Of a DNA stretch of 60,472 bases, positions 43,050 through 52,211 are shown one piece after another. Below the pieces are notes generated by a model, which was given only the letters and a program-made list of their open reading frames with translations, made no database searches and was not told the DNA's origin. How positions within the stretch are numbered: the first letter of the stretch is position 1; every line of letters begins with the position of its first letter. The DNA is from Myxococcales bacterium (lineage in GTDB: Bacteria > Myxococcota_A > Polyangia > Polyangiales > Ga0077539). The stretch is from positions 1-60,472 of the forward strand of contig JAUSAZ010000049.1 of assembly GCA_030652255.1 (NCBI GenBank), written 5' to 3'. The translations under genes were made by a program, and so were the position numbers.

Positions 43050-44137
43050 CGCTCCCCCTCGCCGACGCATCCGCCCAGACGCGGCCGCGGGTGGGCTACA
43101 CCCCCGACGCGTGGGCCGAGCTCGGGTGGGGCGCCATGCGCGGCGCCACGCTCGGACCCATCGAGAGCACCCAGCACCCGGGCGTCGGGTACGGCACACC
43201 GGCCAGCGCCGCGGCGCTCGACGAGCTCGTGGCGCTCGGCTGCAACTGGGTGTCCTTCACCCCCTTCGGCCGGCAGTGGGACCTCGACGAGACGGACGTC
43301 CGCCTCGACTTCGAGGCGCCCTTCGCGGTCAACCGCGAGAGCGTGAAGCGGGTGATCGCGCAGGCCCACGCGCGCGGGCTCCGGGTGCTGCTCATCCCGC
43401 ACCTCTGGGTCGACCAGGGCGGCTGGCGCGGCGAGATCGCGCACGCCGACGACGCCCGCTGGCGACGGTGGTTCGCGAGCTACACGCGCTTCGTCACGGC
43501 GTGGGCGAGGGTGGCCGAGGAGTCCGGCGCGGAGATGCTCTCCGTGGGCGTGGAGATGCAGTCGTCGTCGGGCACGCGCGGCGAGTGGTTCGACGTCATC
43601 GCGGCCATCCGTCGCGAGTACCGCGGGATGCTCACCTACTCGGCCAACTGGGACGAGGAGGCCCGCGTGCTCTTCTGGGACCGCCTCGACGTGGTGGGCA
43701 TCCAGGCCTTCTACCCCCTGGCCGAGCGGGCGGGCGCCACGCTCGACGAGCAGCGCCGGGCGGCCGTCGCGCGCGCCGACCGGCTGGAGGCGTGGTCGCG
43801 CCGCGTGGGTCGGCCGGTGGTGTTCACGGAGTTCGGGTACACCGCGCGCACCGACCCCACGCTGCGGCCGTGGGAGTGGCCCGACGGGATGACCGACGTG
43901 CGGGTCGACGCGCACGCGCAGGCCATGGGCTACCGCGCGCTGATGGAGGCCTTCATCGGGCGGCGCTGGTTCGCGGGGGCCTTCGTGTGGCGCTACTACG
44001 CCAACCCGATGGACTCGTCCCAGGAGTCCGAGTGGGGCTTCTCGCCGCGCGGCCGCGAGGGCGAGCAGGTGCTGCGCGAGCTCTACGACCCGGCGCTCCC
44101 CTGGGGCAGCGATCCCGCGCGTCGGCTCGCGTGGTGA
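42905..44137 (+). CDS. GH113-like secreted glycoside hydrolase, start uncertain
   Basis: 410 aa if started at GTG 42905, which overlaps the glutaredoxin gene by 145 nt. A CTG at 42974 would also give a signal peptide. GTG 43091 gives a protein without one. The hydrophobic stretch LAGALAALLLTLPLADASAQ looks like a real signal peptide, so a downstream-only start is unlikely. The catalytic domain (from VGYTPDAWAELGWGAM) is a TIM barrel: VGVEMQSS (acid/base Glu), SANWDEEARVLFWDRLD, GIQAFYPL and VFTEFGYTAR (nucleophile Glu) fit glycoside hydrolase family 113 (beta-mannanase-like), as I remember it. Substrate not certain. Confidence 0.72.
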   Translation: MAGEGHGHAHGAADLHRRPERGGLRRPARARPRRGARSLAGALAALLLTLPLADASAQTRPRVGYTPDAWAELGWGAMRGATLGPIESTQHPGVGYGTPASAAALDELVALGCNWVSFTPFGRQWDLDETDVRLDFEAPFAVNRESVKRVIAQAHARGLRVLLIPHLWVDQGGWRGEIAHADDARWRRWFASYTRFVTAWARVAEESGAEMLSVGVEMQSSSGTRGEWFDVIAAIRREYRGMLTYSANWDEEARVLFWDRLDVVGIQAFYPLAERAGATLDEQRRAAVARADRLEAWSRRVGRPVVFTEFGYTARTDPTLRPWEWPDGMTDVRVDAHAQAMGYRALMEAFIGRRWFAGAFVWRYYANPMDSSQESEWGFSPRGREGEQVLRELYDPALPWGSDPARRLAW

Positions 44138-44203
44138 CGGCGCCCGGGCAAACCCTGTCAGCTTTTTGGAGCTCCTCTTCGGCGCGCGGTACTGCCCCGG
44201 GCC

Positions 44204-44998
<795 letters not shown>

Positions 44999-45017
44999 CC
45001 GCACACAGGTAACCCGC

Positions 45018-45881
45018 ATGTTCGAACGCGCACTCAAGGGACTCCGCCAGCAGCTCGGCACGCAGATGATGTCCGTCGCCACCGTGGCGCTCGCGCTCTT
45101 CTGCATGGCCGGCGCGCTGTTGATGCTCGAGAACGCCGGCGCCATGGTGCGCCGCTGGGGGGCGCCGGTGAAGGTCACCGTGTTCCTCGCCGAGGGCGCC
45201 ACCGTCGAGCAGGTCGACAGCCTGCGCCGCGCGCTCGCCGGTCTGCCCGAGGTGGAGGAGGCCCGCTACGTGTCCTCCGCCGAGGCGCGCCAGGCGCTCT
45301 CCACCGGCGGCGACCAGGCCGTCGCCTCCGCGCCGGTCGAGCTCTTCCCCGCCACCATCGAGCTGCGCCTCGCGCCCTCGGCCGTCACCGCCGAGCGGGT
45401 GGCCTCCGTCGCGCTGCGCGTCCGGCGCATCCCGATGGTGTCCGAGGTCGAGACCTACCGCGGGTTCACCGAGCGCCTCCGGGGATTGCTCGTGGGCGGC
45501 CGCGCCGCGGCGGGCGTCATCGCCCTCGGCGTGCTGCTCTGCGTCTTCGCGGTGGTGAGCAACACGGTGCGCATGTCCCTGGCCGCGCGCCTCCGCGAGA
45601 TCGAGGTGCTCCGGCTGGTGGGCGCCACGCGCTCGTACATCCGCGGGCCCTTCCTCATCGAGGGCGCCATGCTCGGCGGCGCCGGCGCGCTGGTCGCGGT
45701 CATCATGCTCGGCGTGGTGTTCATGACGCTGCGCACGCAGTTCGAGCTGTCCCTTGGCGCGATGATCGGGCTGCGCCCGGTGTTCCTGCCGTGGCGCGTG
45801 CTGGCGTCGCTGGTGGTGGGCGGCTCCATGCTGGGCGCCCTCGGCAGCGCCGCGGCGCTCCGTCGCGGCCTGCAGTCGTGA
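45018..45881 (+). CDS. ftsX: Cell division membrane protein FtsX
   Basis: 287 aa. Four membrane spans (about 18-40, 163-185, 210-233, 254-277) with a periplasmic domain between the first and second (VKVTVFLAEGATVEQVDSL). LREIEVLRLVGATRSYIRGPF is the conserved FtsX cytoplasmic loop, and LIEGAMLGGAGALVA the third span. Length and layout are typical. It works with FtsE; the cognate hydrolase activator is likely the next gene (14 nt away). Confidence 0.93.
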   Translation: MFERALKGLRQQLGTQMMSVATVALALFCMAGALLMLENAGAMVRRWGAPVKVTVFLAEGATVEQVDSLRRALAGLPEVEEARYVSSAEARQALSTGGDQAVASAPVELFPATIELRLAPSAVTAERVASVALRVRRIPMVSEVETYRGFTERLRGLLVGGRAAAGVIALGVLLCVFAVVSNTVRMSLAARLREIEVLRLVGATRSYIRGPFLIEGAMLGGAGALVAVIMLGVVFMTLRTQFELSLGAMIGLRPVFLPWRVLASLVVGGSMLGALGSAAALRRGLQS

Positions 45882-45894
45882 AGGGAGGTCCGTC

Positions 45895-46845
45895 GTGAAG
45901 CGCGCGTTGATCGTCGGTGCGATGCTCCTCGGGCTCTCGGCGGCCCCCGCGCGGCCCGTGGCCCAGAACCTCGGCGTCTCTCCGATGCCCGGCTCGCCCA
46001 TCGCGGCCCTCTCGTCCGCGCAGGCGGAGATCGTGCGGCTCTCCAACGAGCTCACCCGCATCGACACCGACGCCTCGACGCTCACCCCCGAGCGCGCCGC
46101 CCTGCGCGCCCGCGCGCGGCAGCAGGCCCGCTGGCTCTACCACCTCTCCCAGGGCGACGCGCTCGCCCTGCGCGGCGGGCCCGAGATGCTCCTCGACCAC
46201 GCGGCGCGCGGGGGGCGGGTGCGCCGGGTGTTCCACACGACGCTGAAGGCGATGGAGCGGGCCGACCGCCGCGCGGAGTCCCTCGACCTCGACCGCCAGC
46301 GCGTCGCGCGGCTCCTACAGGTCGCCCAGGAGCAGCGCTCCCGCGCCGAGTCCGAGCAGCGCGCGCAGGCCGCGCTCGGGGTCTACGGCGCGCTGCCGCC
46401 GGGCACCGCGCCGCCCTCGGTGACGGTCTACGGCGGCGCGGCCTCGGTCACGCCCGGGGTCGAGCGCTTCGCCGAGAGCGCGGGCCGGCTGCTCTTCCCG
46501 GTCGCCGGTCGCGCCGAGGTGCGCCGCGCCTTCCGCGAGGGCGCCGAGGGCCCCGGCATCGAGATCACCGTGCCGCTGGGCACCTCCGCCCGCACGGTGT
46601 TTCCCGGGCGCGTGGCCTTCGCCGACCGCTACGGCGCCTACGGCATGATCGTCATCGTCGACCACGGCGACCACTACTACACGGTGAGCGCCAACCTCGC
46701 GCGCATCGACGTGCGCGTGGGCCAGGAGCTGTCTACCGGCGACGTCGTCGGCAGCGCCGGGGACGACGGACGCGGCCCGATGCTGTACTTCGAGGTGCGG
46801 CACGCGGGCGAGACCGTCGACCCGGTGCCGTGGCTGGGGTTGTGA
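45895..46845 (+). CDS. EnvC-like periplasmic protein with degenerate LytM domain
   Basis: 316 aa from GTG 45895 (AAGGGAGG upstream). Signal peptide MKRALIVGAMLLGLSAAPAR. Residues about 35-155 form a coiled coil (ALSSAQAEIVRLSNELTRID and DRRAESLDLDRQRVARLLQV). The C-terminal M23/LytM fold (about 195-315) has lost the zinc ligands: the His-Asp pair of HxGID is replaced by GPGIEITVPLG, and the YAHL/HxH region reads TVSANLARI, with LYFEVRHAG at the end. Coiled coil plus inactive LytM is the EnvC arrangement, where the domain activates amidases instead of cutting murein. Placement directly behind ftsEX strengthens this call. Confidence 0.85.
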   Translation: MKRALIVGAMLLGLSAAPARPVAQNLGVSPMPGSPIAALSSAQAEIVRLSNELTRIDTDASTLTPERAALRARARQQARWLYHLSQGDALALRGGPEMLLDHAARGGRVRRVFHTTLKAMERADRRAESLDLDRQRVARLLQVAQEQRSRAESEQRAQAALGVYGALPPGTAPPSVTVYGGAASVTPGVERFAESAGRLLFPVAGRAEVRRAFREGAEGPGIEITVPLGTSARTVFPGRVAFADRYGAYGMIVIVDHGDHYYTVSANLARIDVRVGQELSTGDVVGSAGDDGRGPMLYFEVRHAGETVDPVPWLGL

Positions 46846-46875
46846 GCCGCGCCGCGACGGCGTAGAGCGACGCGC

Positions 46876-47376
46876 ATGGCAGACACCCTGGTGCTGGGCA
46901 TCGATCCGGGCTCGCACCGACTCGGCTACGGGCTGGTGATCCGCCGGGGCAACAAGTACGTGCACGTCGCGCACGGCATGGTGAAGGCGCCCTCGACGGC
47001 GCTGCTCCCCGAGCGCCTGCGGGTGATCGCCGACGGGCTGGAGAAGGTGCTGGCGGCGCACAAGCCCGACGTGGTGGCGCTGGAGCAGGCCTTCGTGAGC
47101 CGCGACCCGCACGCGGCGCTGGTGATCGGGCACGCGCGCGGCGTGGCGATGCTGCTGGCGGCGCGGGCGGGGCTCACGGTGGTGGAGTATCCGCCCGCGG
47201 TGGTGAAGCGCTCGGTGACGGGCAACGGCCGCGCGGAGAAGGCCCAGGTGGGGGCGATGATCCAGCGGATGCTGGGGCTCGCCGAGCCGGCGCAGGAGGA
47301 CGCCGCCGACGCGCTGGCGGTGGCGATCACGCACGCCAACGCGACGGGCCTCGCGGCGCTGCTCAAGCGGGCGTAG
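46876..47376 (+). CDS. ruvC: Holliday junction resolvase RuvC
   Basis: 166 aa. Catalytic acidic residues are present: Asp10 in VLGIDPGSHRLGYG, Glu70 in VVALEQAFVSRDP, and Asp142/Asp145 in EDAADALAVAITH. It cleaves Holliday junctions symmetrically with RuvAB. Neither ruvA nor ruvB follows in this window; the downstream gene is an unrelated membrane protein. It lies 30 nt after the EnvC-like gene and could share its transcript. Confidence 0.95.
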   Translation: MADTLVLGIDPGSHRLGYGLVIRRGNKYVHVAHGMVKAPSTALLPERLRVIADGLEKVLAAHKPDVVALEQAFVSRDPHAALVIGHARGVAMLLAARAGLTVVEYPPAVVKRSVTGNGRAEKAQVGAMIQRMLGLAEPAQEDAADALAVAITHANATGLAALLKRA

Positions 47377-47393
47377 CAGCGCTGGAGACCGGC

Positions 47394-47450
47394 CTGGCGA
47401 CGGACGCCCCGCGCAGACGCCGTCCCCTCGAACAACTCTCGAGTCGCCAG
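47394..47450 (+). terminator. Inverted repeat after ruvC, possible terminator
   Basis: CTGGCGAC (47394-47401) and GTCGCCAG (47443-47450) are perfect complements, enclosing a smaller hairpin GGACG/CGTCC (47402-47406 with 47421-47425). No T run follows, so factor-independent termination is not certain; it may be a structured 3' end. Confidence 0.4.
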
Positions 47451-47496
47451 CGATGTCGCCCCCGGCACTCCTGCGCGGGTACGATGGCCCTCCGCC

Positions 47497-48762
47497 ATGA
47501 GCACCGACGGCGCCGCCCCCCCGCTCGAGATCGCCGCGCACCGCGTCGGCACCCGCCCGCACGCCCTCGTGCGACGCCTCACCCGCGCGACCCTCGCGCT
47601 CATCACCTCCAGCCTCTCGGGCCTCCTGGTGCTCTCGTTGATCTACCCCCACCAGTCGATGGCGCCGCGGTGGGCGGTGATCCCGGTCGGCCTGGCGCTG
47701 ATGGCCTCGGTCGCCACCGCCGCCGCCGCCCTCGCCGCGCAGCTCGTTTGCTGGATCGGCCCGCTCGCGCGCGGTCGCCTCATGGTGACGCCCGCGGGCG
47801 TCGCGGTGACGGGGCTGCGCGACCGCTTCATCGCCCGCGATGACATCGACGCGGCGTGGATCCTCCACGAGCCCCAGAGCGCGCAGATCGAGCTGCGGCT
47901 GCGCAACGGCGACGTCTTCAACGCCACCACCACGCCCGAGGCGGCGACGGCGGTGCTCGACGCCGCCGGGGTCGACGCTGCCCGCCGCGCGCTGCGTATG
48001 CCGCTCGGGAGCGCGGCGGCCACCCTCGGCCTCACGCTCGGCGCGTCGCTCCCGGCCTCGTGCCTCGCGGGGGTCCTCGGCGGGGGCCTCGGGGTCGCGT
48101 TGCACATCCCCAGCGCCGCCCTGGGCTTCCTGGTCATCGCGCTCTTCGCGGCCTTCGTCTTCGCGGCGGTGCTCACGCTGGCGCCGCCCGCGGTGGCCGT
48201 CGGGAGCGACGGGCTGTCCGTGGGCGAGGGGCGTCGCGCGTGGTTCGTCCCCTTCGACGAGATCGCCGCCGCGACGCACGGCCCGGGCGCCATCACCCTC
48301 CAGCTCCGCGACGGTCGCTATCGTCGCATCTCCACCCTCGGCACCGGCGAGCCCCGACGCGCGGCCCTCTACGCGCGCATCGCGACCAGCCTGGAGGCGG
48401 CCCGCGCCCCGCTCGACCTGTCTGCGCGCCTCGCCGCGCTCGACCGCAACGGGCTCAGCGCGGCCGACTGGGGCGCGTCGCTCCGCCGCGTCGCCGACGC
48501 GCGCGACGGCTACCGCCAGGCGAAGCTCTCCCGCGACGAGGTGCAGTCCGCGCTCGAAGACCCGCGATCGAGCCCCGAGCGGCGCATCGGCGCGGCCTTC
48601 ACGCTCGCCGCGATGGACGCGGGCCTCGCGGGCACCCGGGTGAGGGTGGTCGCCGAGACCGTCGCCCACGAGCCGGTGCGCATCGCCCTGGAGCAGGCCG
48701 CCGCGGGCGAGCTCGACGAGGCCGTGCTCGAGGCCGCGCGCGAGGGGCAGGAGCGCGGATAG
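47497..48762 (+). CDS. Membrane protein with two spans pairs, unknown
   Basis: 421 aa. Four hydrophobic segments (about 30-50, 58-82, 178-205, 208-230), after which a soluble cytosolic domain follows (about 235-421). The string VPFDEIAAATHGPGAITLQLRDGR suggests a PH-like bacterial domain, preceded by an analogous section (LRDRFIARDDIDAAWILHEP), so there may be two PH-like halves, each following a pair of spans. C-terminal region is helical, charged. No family recognised with confidence. Confidence 0.72.
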   Translation: MSTDGAAPPLEIAAHRVGTRPHALVRRLTRATLALITSSLSGLLVLSLIYPHQSMAPRWAVIPVGLALMASVATAAAALAAQLVCWIGPLARGRLMVTPAGVAVTGLRDRFIARDDIDAAWILHEPQSAQIELRLRNGDVFNATTTPEAATAVLDAAGVDAARRALRMPLGSAAATLGLTLGASLPASCLAGVLGGGLGVALHIPSAALGFLVIALFAAFVFAAVLTLAPPAVAVGSDGLSVGEGRRAWFVPFDEIAAATHGPGAITLQLRDGRYRRISTLGTGEPRRAALYARIATSLEAARAPLDLSARLAALDRNGLSAADWGASLRRVADARDGYRQAKLSRDEVQSALEDPRSSPERRIGAAFTLAAMDAGLAGTRVRVVAETVAHEPVRIALEQAAAGELDEAVLEAAREGQERG

Positions 48763-48791
48763 TACCGCGTCGCAGGGGAAGTGAATGGCTG

Positions 48792-48846
48792 GGTGGGCGC
48801 TCCCCTCGATCGGCGAGACCGGGGACTGCGGGCGTGAGTGGGTGCT
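48792..48846 (+). repeat. 55-nt dispersed repeat, copy B
   Basis: Ungapped match to 13991-14045, 43 of 55 identities. Same orientation relative to the window. It lies 30 nt after the stop of the membrane-protein gene (48762) and 86 nt before the start of the lipoprotein gene at 48932. Most differences are transitions. Reading both copies in one frame gives related peptides of the type LPS-xx-E-(A/T)-GD-xxR-xW, so a coding origin is possible. Confidence 0.65.
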
Positions 48847-48931
48847 CCGCCCAACCCGTCAGAACTCTTGCGGCGAGGTAGCAGTCCACCGCATCTCCCC
48901 GCACTACGAGCGGCCATGCAACGATGCTCGC

Positions 48932-50623
48932 ATGCGCGATCAACCCGGGCTCCGGTGGCTCGTCCTCGCGGCGGGGCTCCACCTGCATTGCACCAGCACG
49001 GTGGAGTCGACCGCACCGGCCGACGGCGGCCCCGACCGCGCCGACGCTGCGCCCGACGTTGCACCCGATGCCGCGCCTGACACCGCGCCCGATGCCTCCC
49101 TCGACGCGCCGACGCCCGGCAACACCTGCGCCGACGCGCGGCCAATCGGCGATCGCTGGGTCGTGCCCGTGGACGCCGACGGCGAGGCCCTCCGCTGCGA
49201 GCTCGGCGGCACCGAGCGGGCCTACGCGTGGTCGTCGATCACGGTGCCCGGCCGCGCGGTGCTCGTGCTCCGCAGCTGGGACGCCACCCGCGGCCCCGAC
49301 CAGGTCTCCCTCTTCGCCGACTGCCGGGCTACCACCTGCCTCCCGACCGTCCAGGCGGAGAGCGAGGGCCTCATCGTCCGCCGCTACTTCAACGACTCCA
49401 CGACGCCGCGTCTCGTCCGCATCGCGGCGCGCCGCGGCGCGATCGTGCTCCCGACCATCGAGCACACGGCCCCCAACCTCCGCTGCGCCGACGCGACGAT
49501 CATCGAGCGCGCGGGCACCTACGTCGACGACGGCCCCTTCCCGGCGAGCGACCCGGCGCCCGCGTGCCCCGAGGTGCTCAACGAAACCCCGGGACCGGTG
49601 CGCTGGTACCGCGTCGAGATGCCCTACCTCCAGGGCAACACCCTGCGGGTGACCGCACCGCTGGGCGTCAACATGTGGCTCGTCACGGCGTGCGGCGCCG
49701 CATCCTGCGCCGCGGCGCCCTACCAGCAGATCTACAACGAGACCTTGCGGGTGCTCCGCTGGCCCGTCGCCCGCGGCGCGACGGCGCCCCTCTACCTGGC
49801 CGTGGGGCGTCGCCCGGAGCTGCTGCTCTCGACCGCGCCCGTCCCCTTCACCGTCGGCATGGACTTCGGCATCGGCGGCCGGCTGTGCAATGACGCCATC
49901 CGGGTCAACGGCACCCTCGACCTCAGTGACTTCGAGACGCGCTCCGGGGCCGAACGCATCCCCGTATGCAACGACACCCTCGCGCGCACGGTGCGGGCGC
50001 GGTGGTTCGACGTGTTCGTTCCGCCGGGGCACTCGCTCATCGCGCACACCCTGGAGGTGAGCAGCACGGTGCGCACGGTCTGGCAGCTCTACGCCGACTG
50101 CGACGACCGCCGCTGCGGCATCGCCGCGCCGCCCACTCCCTTCGTGACCACCCTCGAACACGCCAACACCACCACGGAGCTGCAGTCTTTCAAGCTGGCG
50201 CTCGGCAACCTGGCGCCTGCGTACGTCGACGTGCTGCGGGTGCGGGTGCGGGTCTTCCGGCCGAGCCCGAACGGCACCTGCGCCACCGCCCGCCGGCTCG
50301 CGCCCAACGAGCTCGTGCTGCGCGAGGACCTCACCACGGGCCGCGAGGGACCTCCCCCCTGCGCCGCAGGGCTCCCGCGCCGCTCGCTCTGGTACGTGAC
50401 CACCGTGCCTCCGGGCCACGAGCTCGCGCCGCTGCTGGTCAACCGCAGCGAGCCCGAGGTGCGCGTCGACCTGCCCGACACCTGCCCCGCCGGGGCGTGC
50501 ACCGCCACCTTCGCCAACCGCACCGCGGTCCCCATCGAGGTGACCTACGCTGTGAGCCAGGAGGCCCGCCTCGGGTTCTTCGCGACCTACGACCTCGTCG
50601 CCCGCACCGTCCCGCTGCCCTGA
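48932..50623 (+). CDS. Lipoprotein with four Cys-containing repeat domains
   Basis: 563 aa from ATG 48932. MRDQPGLRWLVLAAGLHLHC is a lipoprotein signal (Cys20), followed by a D/A/P repeat linker of about 40 residues. Four beta-domain repeats begin with related motifs: CADARPIGD, CADATIIERAG, CNDAIRVNG and CATARRLAP, each followed by strands with an aromatic-rich YRV or WYV block and a paired Cys. The architecture is common in secreted myxobacterial proteins. Ligand or function unknown. The frame is open 49 codons upstream, through copy B of the dispersed repeat. Confidence 0.78.
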   Translation: MRDQPGLRWLVLAAGLHLHCTSTVESTAPADGGPDRADAAPDVAPDAAPDTAPDASLDAPTPGNTCADARPIGDRWVVPVDADGEALRCELGGTERAYAWSSITVPGRAVLVLRSWDATRGPDQVSLFADCRATTCLPTVQAESEGLIVRRYFNDSTTPRLVRIAARRGAIVLPTIEHTAPNLRCADATIIERAGTYVDDGPFPASDPAPACPEVLNETPGPVRWYRVEMPYLQGNTLRVTAPLGVNMWLVTACGAASCAAAPYQQIYNETLRVLRWPVARGATAPLYLAVGRRPELLLSTAPVPFTVGMDFGIGGRLCNDAIRVNGTLDLSDFETRSGAERIPVCNDTLARTVRARWFDVFVPPGHSLIAHTLEVSSTVRTVWQLYADCDDRRCGIAAPPTPFVTTLEHANTTTELQSFKLALGNLAPAYVDVLRVRVRVFRPSPNGTCATARRLAPNELVLREDLTTGREGPPPCAAGLPRRSLWYVTTVPPGHELAPLLVNRSEPEVRVDLPDTCPAGACTATFANRTAVPIEVTYAVSQEARLGFFATYDLVARTVPLP

Positions 50624-50636
50624 GCGCGTCGCCCGG

Positions 50637-52211
50637 TCACCCCGGCGGCAGCACCACCTTCGCCGCGGCCTCGATGCGGTACACCAGCGTCAGCGTGCGG
50701 GTGCTCCCGGCGCCGAGGGTCACCACCCACTTCGCGAAGCCGTCGCGCGCGTCGAGGGTCGCGTCCTCGTGCGACACCACCGCGACCTTCACCTCGTCGA
50801 CCTCGCTCACCGGGTAGCGCTCGATCACCGTCAGCCGCCGCGCCTCGTCCGACAGGTTGCTCAGGTACACCCGCACCGTGCGCGCGACCTTCTGCGTCCC
50901 GATCACCGGCGTCGTGTCGCGCTTCTCGTCCACCGAGCGCCGCACCCGCAGGCCGTCGTCGACGCCGAAGCCCAGCTCGAAGGGCTCGCCGCGCCCGACG
51001 AAGTCCACCCGACCGCGGCCCACCAGCTCGCCCCCGCGGGCCAGCACCACCGGGCCCGCCAGCAGCGGCGCCTCGCCCACCAGCGTCGCCGTCGCGCGCA
51101 GGTGTACCGCGTCGCCGCGCTCGGGCCACGCCACGCGCTCGACCTCCGCGGTTATCGACGCGCGGGTGAGCTCCACCCGGTGCGCCTCGCCGTCGCTCGG
51201 GATCGTCACCGGGTGCGCCCCCTCGAACCACTGCGCCTCGCCGCCGTCGTCCACCCCGGGCATCTCGTCGACGTCCCGCGTACCGCGCGCGAGACCCGCC
51301 GTGGCGATGGCCTGCTCGCGCGCCTCCACCACCACGCGGCTGCGCTCGGGGTCGCTCTTGCGTCGGGTGGTGAGCACGTCGTCGGTCAGCAGCGGCGGCG
51401 CCGCGGACTGCGCCGGGCGGGCCGTGGAGAAGCGCGCGGTCACGTTGCTCCACACCTCTCCGGTGGCCTGCCAGATCACCGCGGCGGTGGTGATCGTCAC
51501 CGTCGAGGGCTCGCCGTCGCCGGGCGGGGTCCACCGCGCGAGGTGCTCCGGCCGCCAGAGCGCGCAGGGCGTGCGGTACGTGAGCTCGATCGTCACCTCG
51601 CGCGCCTCGGGCGCCTCGACCTGCACCTCGACCCGCGACGTGCGCAGCGAGCGCGTGGCCCTCGCCGCCTCCAGCCTCGCGTGCGCCCGCAGCTGATCGG
51701 CGCGCGCCTCGAAGCACTGCTCCTCCGCCGCGAGCACGCCCTCCTCCGCCGCGCCCGCCGCCGCCTCGATGGCGTCGAAGGCCTCGCGCCACGCCCTCGC
51801 CCCCGCGGCCGGGTCGTCGGCCGTCCCGCGCGGAACCGCCGACACCCCCGACACCCAGTCGAGGGTCGTCGCGTCGAGGCGCTCCAGCTCCGCCGTCGCC
51901 CGGTGCTCGCCGCGGTCCGCCGCGGTCCGCCGCGCGTCCGCCTCGGTGGCGTCGCGCTCGGCCGCGTCGCGCTCGTCGTCGCCCGCCGCCGACACCGGCA
52001 CGATCGCCCGCACCACGCGCGTCGCGATCACCCGCGCGCCGTCGCCCACGACGCCCGCCACGAGGCTCGGGTCGTCGAGGGCCGGGGTCACGCCCGCCAC
52101 GGCCACCCACGAGACGCCCGCGGGCACCGCGCAGGTCGCGCGCCGCACCACCTCCGCGCGGTCTTCGAAGAGGGTCACCCGCACCGCCTCGCTCGACACT
52201 GGATCACCCAC
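50637..52211 (-). CDS. DUF4139/MuiA-like protein, short paralogue
   Basis: 524 aa starting at GTG 52211. N-terminal DUF4140-like part (VTLFEDRAEVVRRATCAVPAGV), a long charged helical middle (about 80-200, coiled coil), then the DUF4139 beta sandwich (VEVQVEAPEAREVTIELTY to RTLTLVYRIEAA). The family includes the mucoidy inhibitor MuiA; function is not well defined. No signal peptide. The start overlaps the upstream paralogue's stop by 8 nt. Confidence 0.85.
   Translation of the reverse strand: MGDPVSSEAVRVTLFEDRAEVVRRATCAVPAGVSWVAVAGVTPALDDPSLVAGVVGDGARVIATRVVRAIVPVSAAGDDERDAAERDATEADARRTAADRGEHRATAELERLDATTLDWVSGVSAVPRGTADDPAAGARAWREAFDAIEAAAGAAEEGVLAAEEQCFEARADQLRAHARLEAARATRSLRTSRVEVQVEAPEAREVTIELTYRTPCALWRPEHLARWTPPGDGEPSTVTITTAAVIWQATGEVWSNVTARFSTARPAQSAAPPLLTDDVLTTRRKSDPERSRVVVEAREQAIATAGLARGTRDVDEMPGVDDGGEAQWFEGAHPVTIPSDGEAHRVELTRASITAEVERVAWPERGDAVHLRATATLVGEAPLLAGPVVLARGGELVGRGRVDFVGRGEPFELGFGVDDGLRVRRSVDEKRDTTPVIGTQKVARTVRVYLSNLSDEARRLTVIERYPVSEVDEVKVAVVSHEDATLDARDGFAKWVVTLGAGSTRTLTLVYRIEAAAKVVLPPG

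Noticed and set aside
47394..47450. Inverted repeat after ruvC as a certain terminator
   Set aside because: No T run follows; listed at low confidence only.
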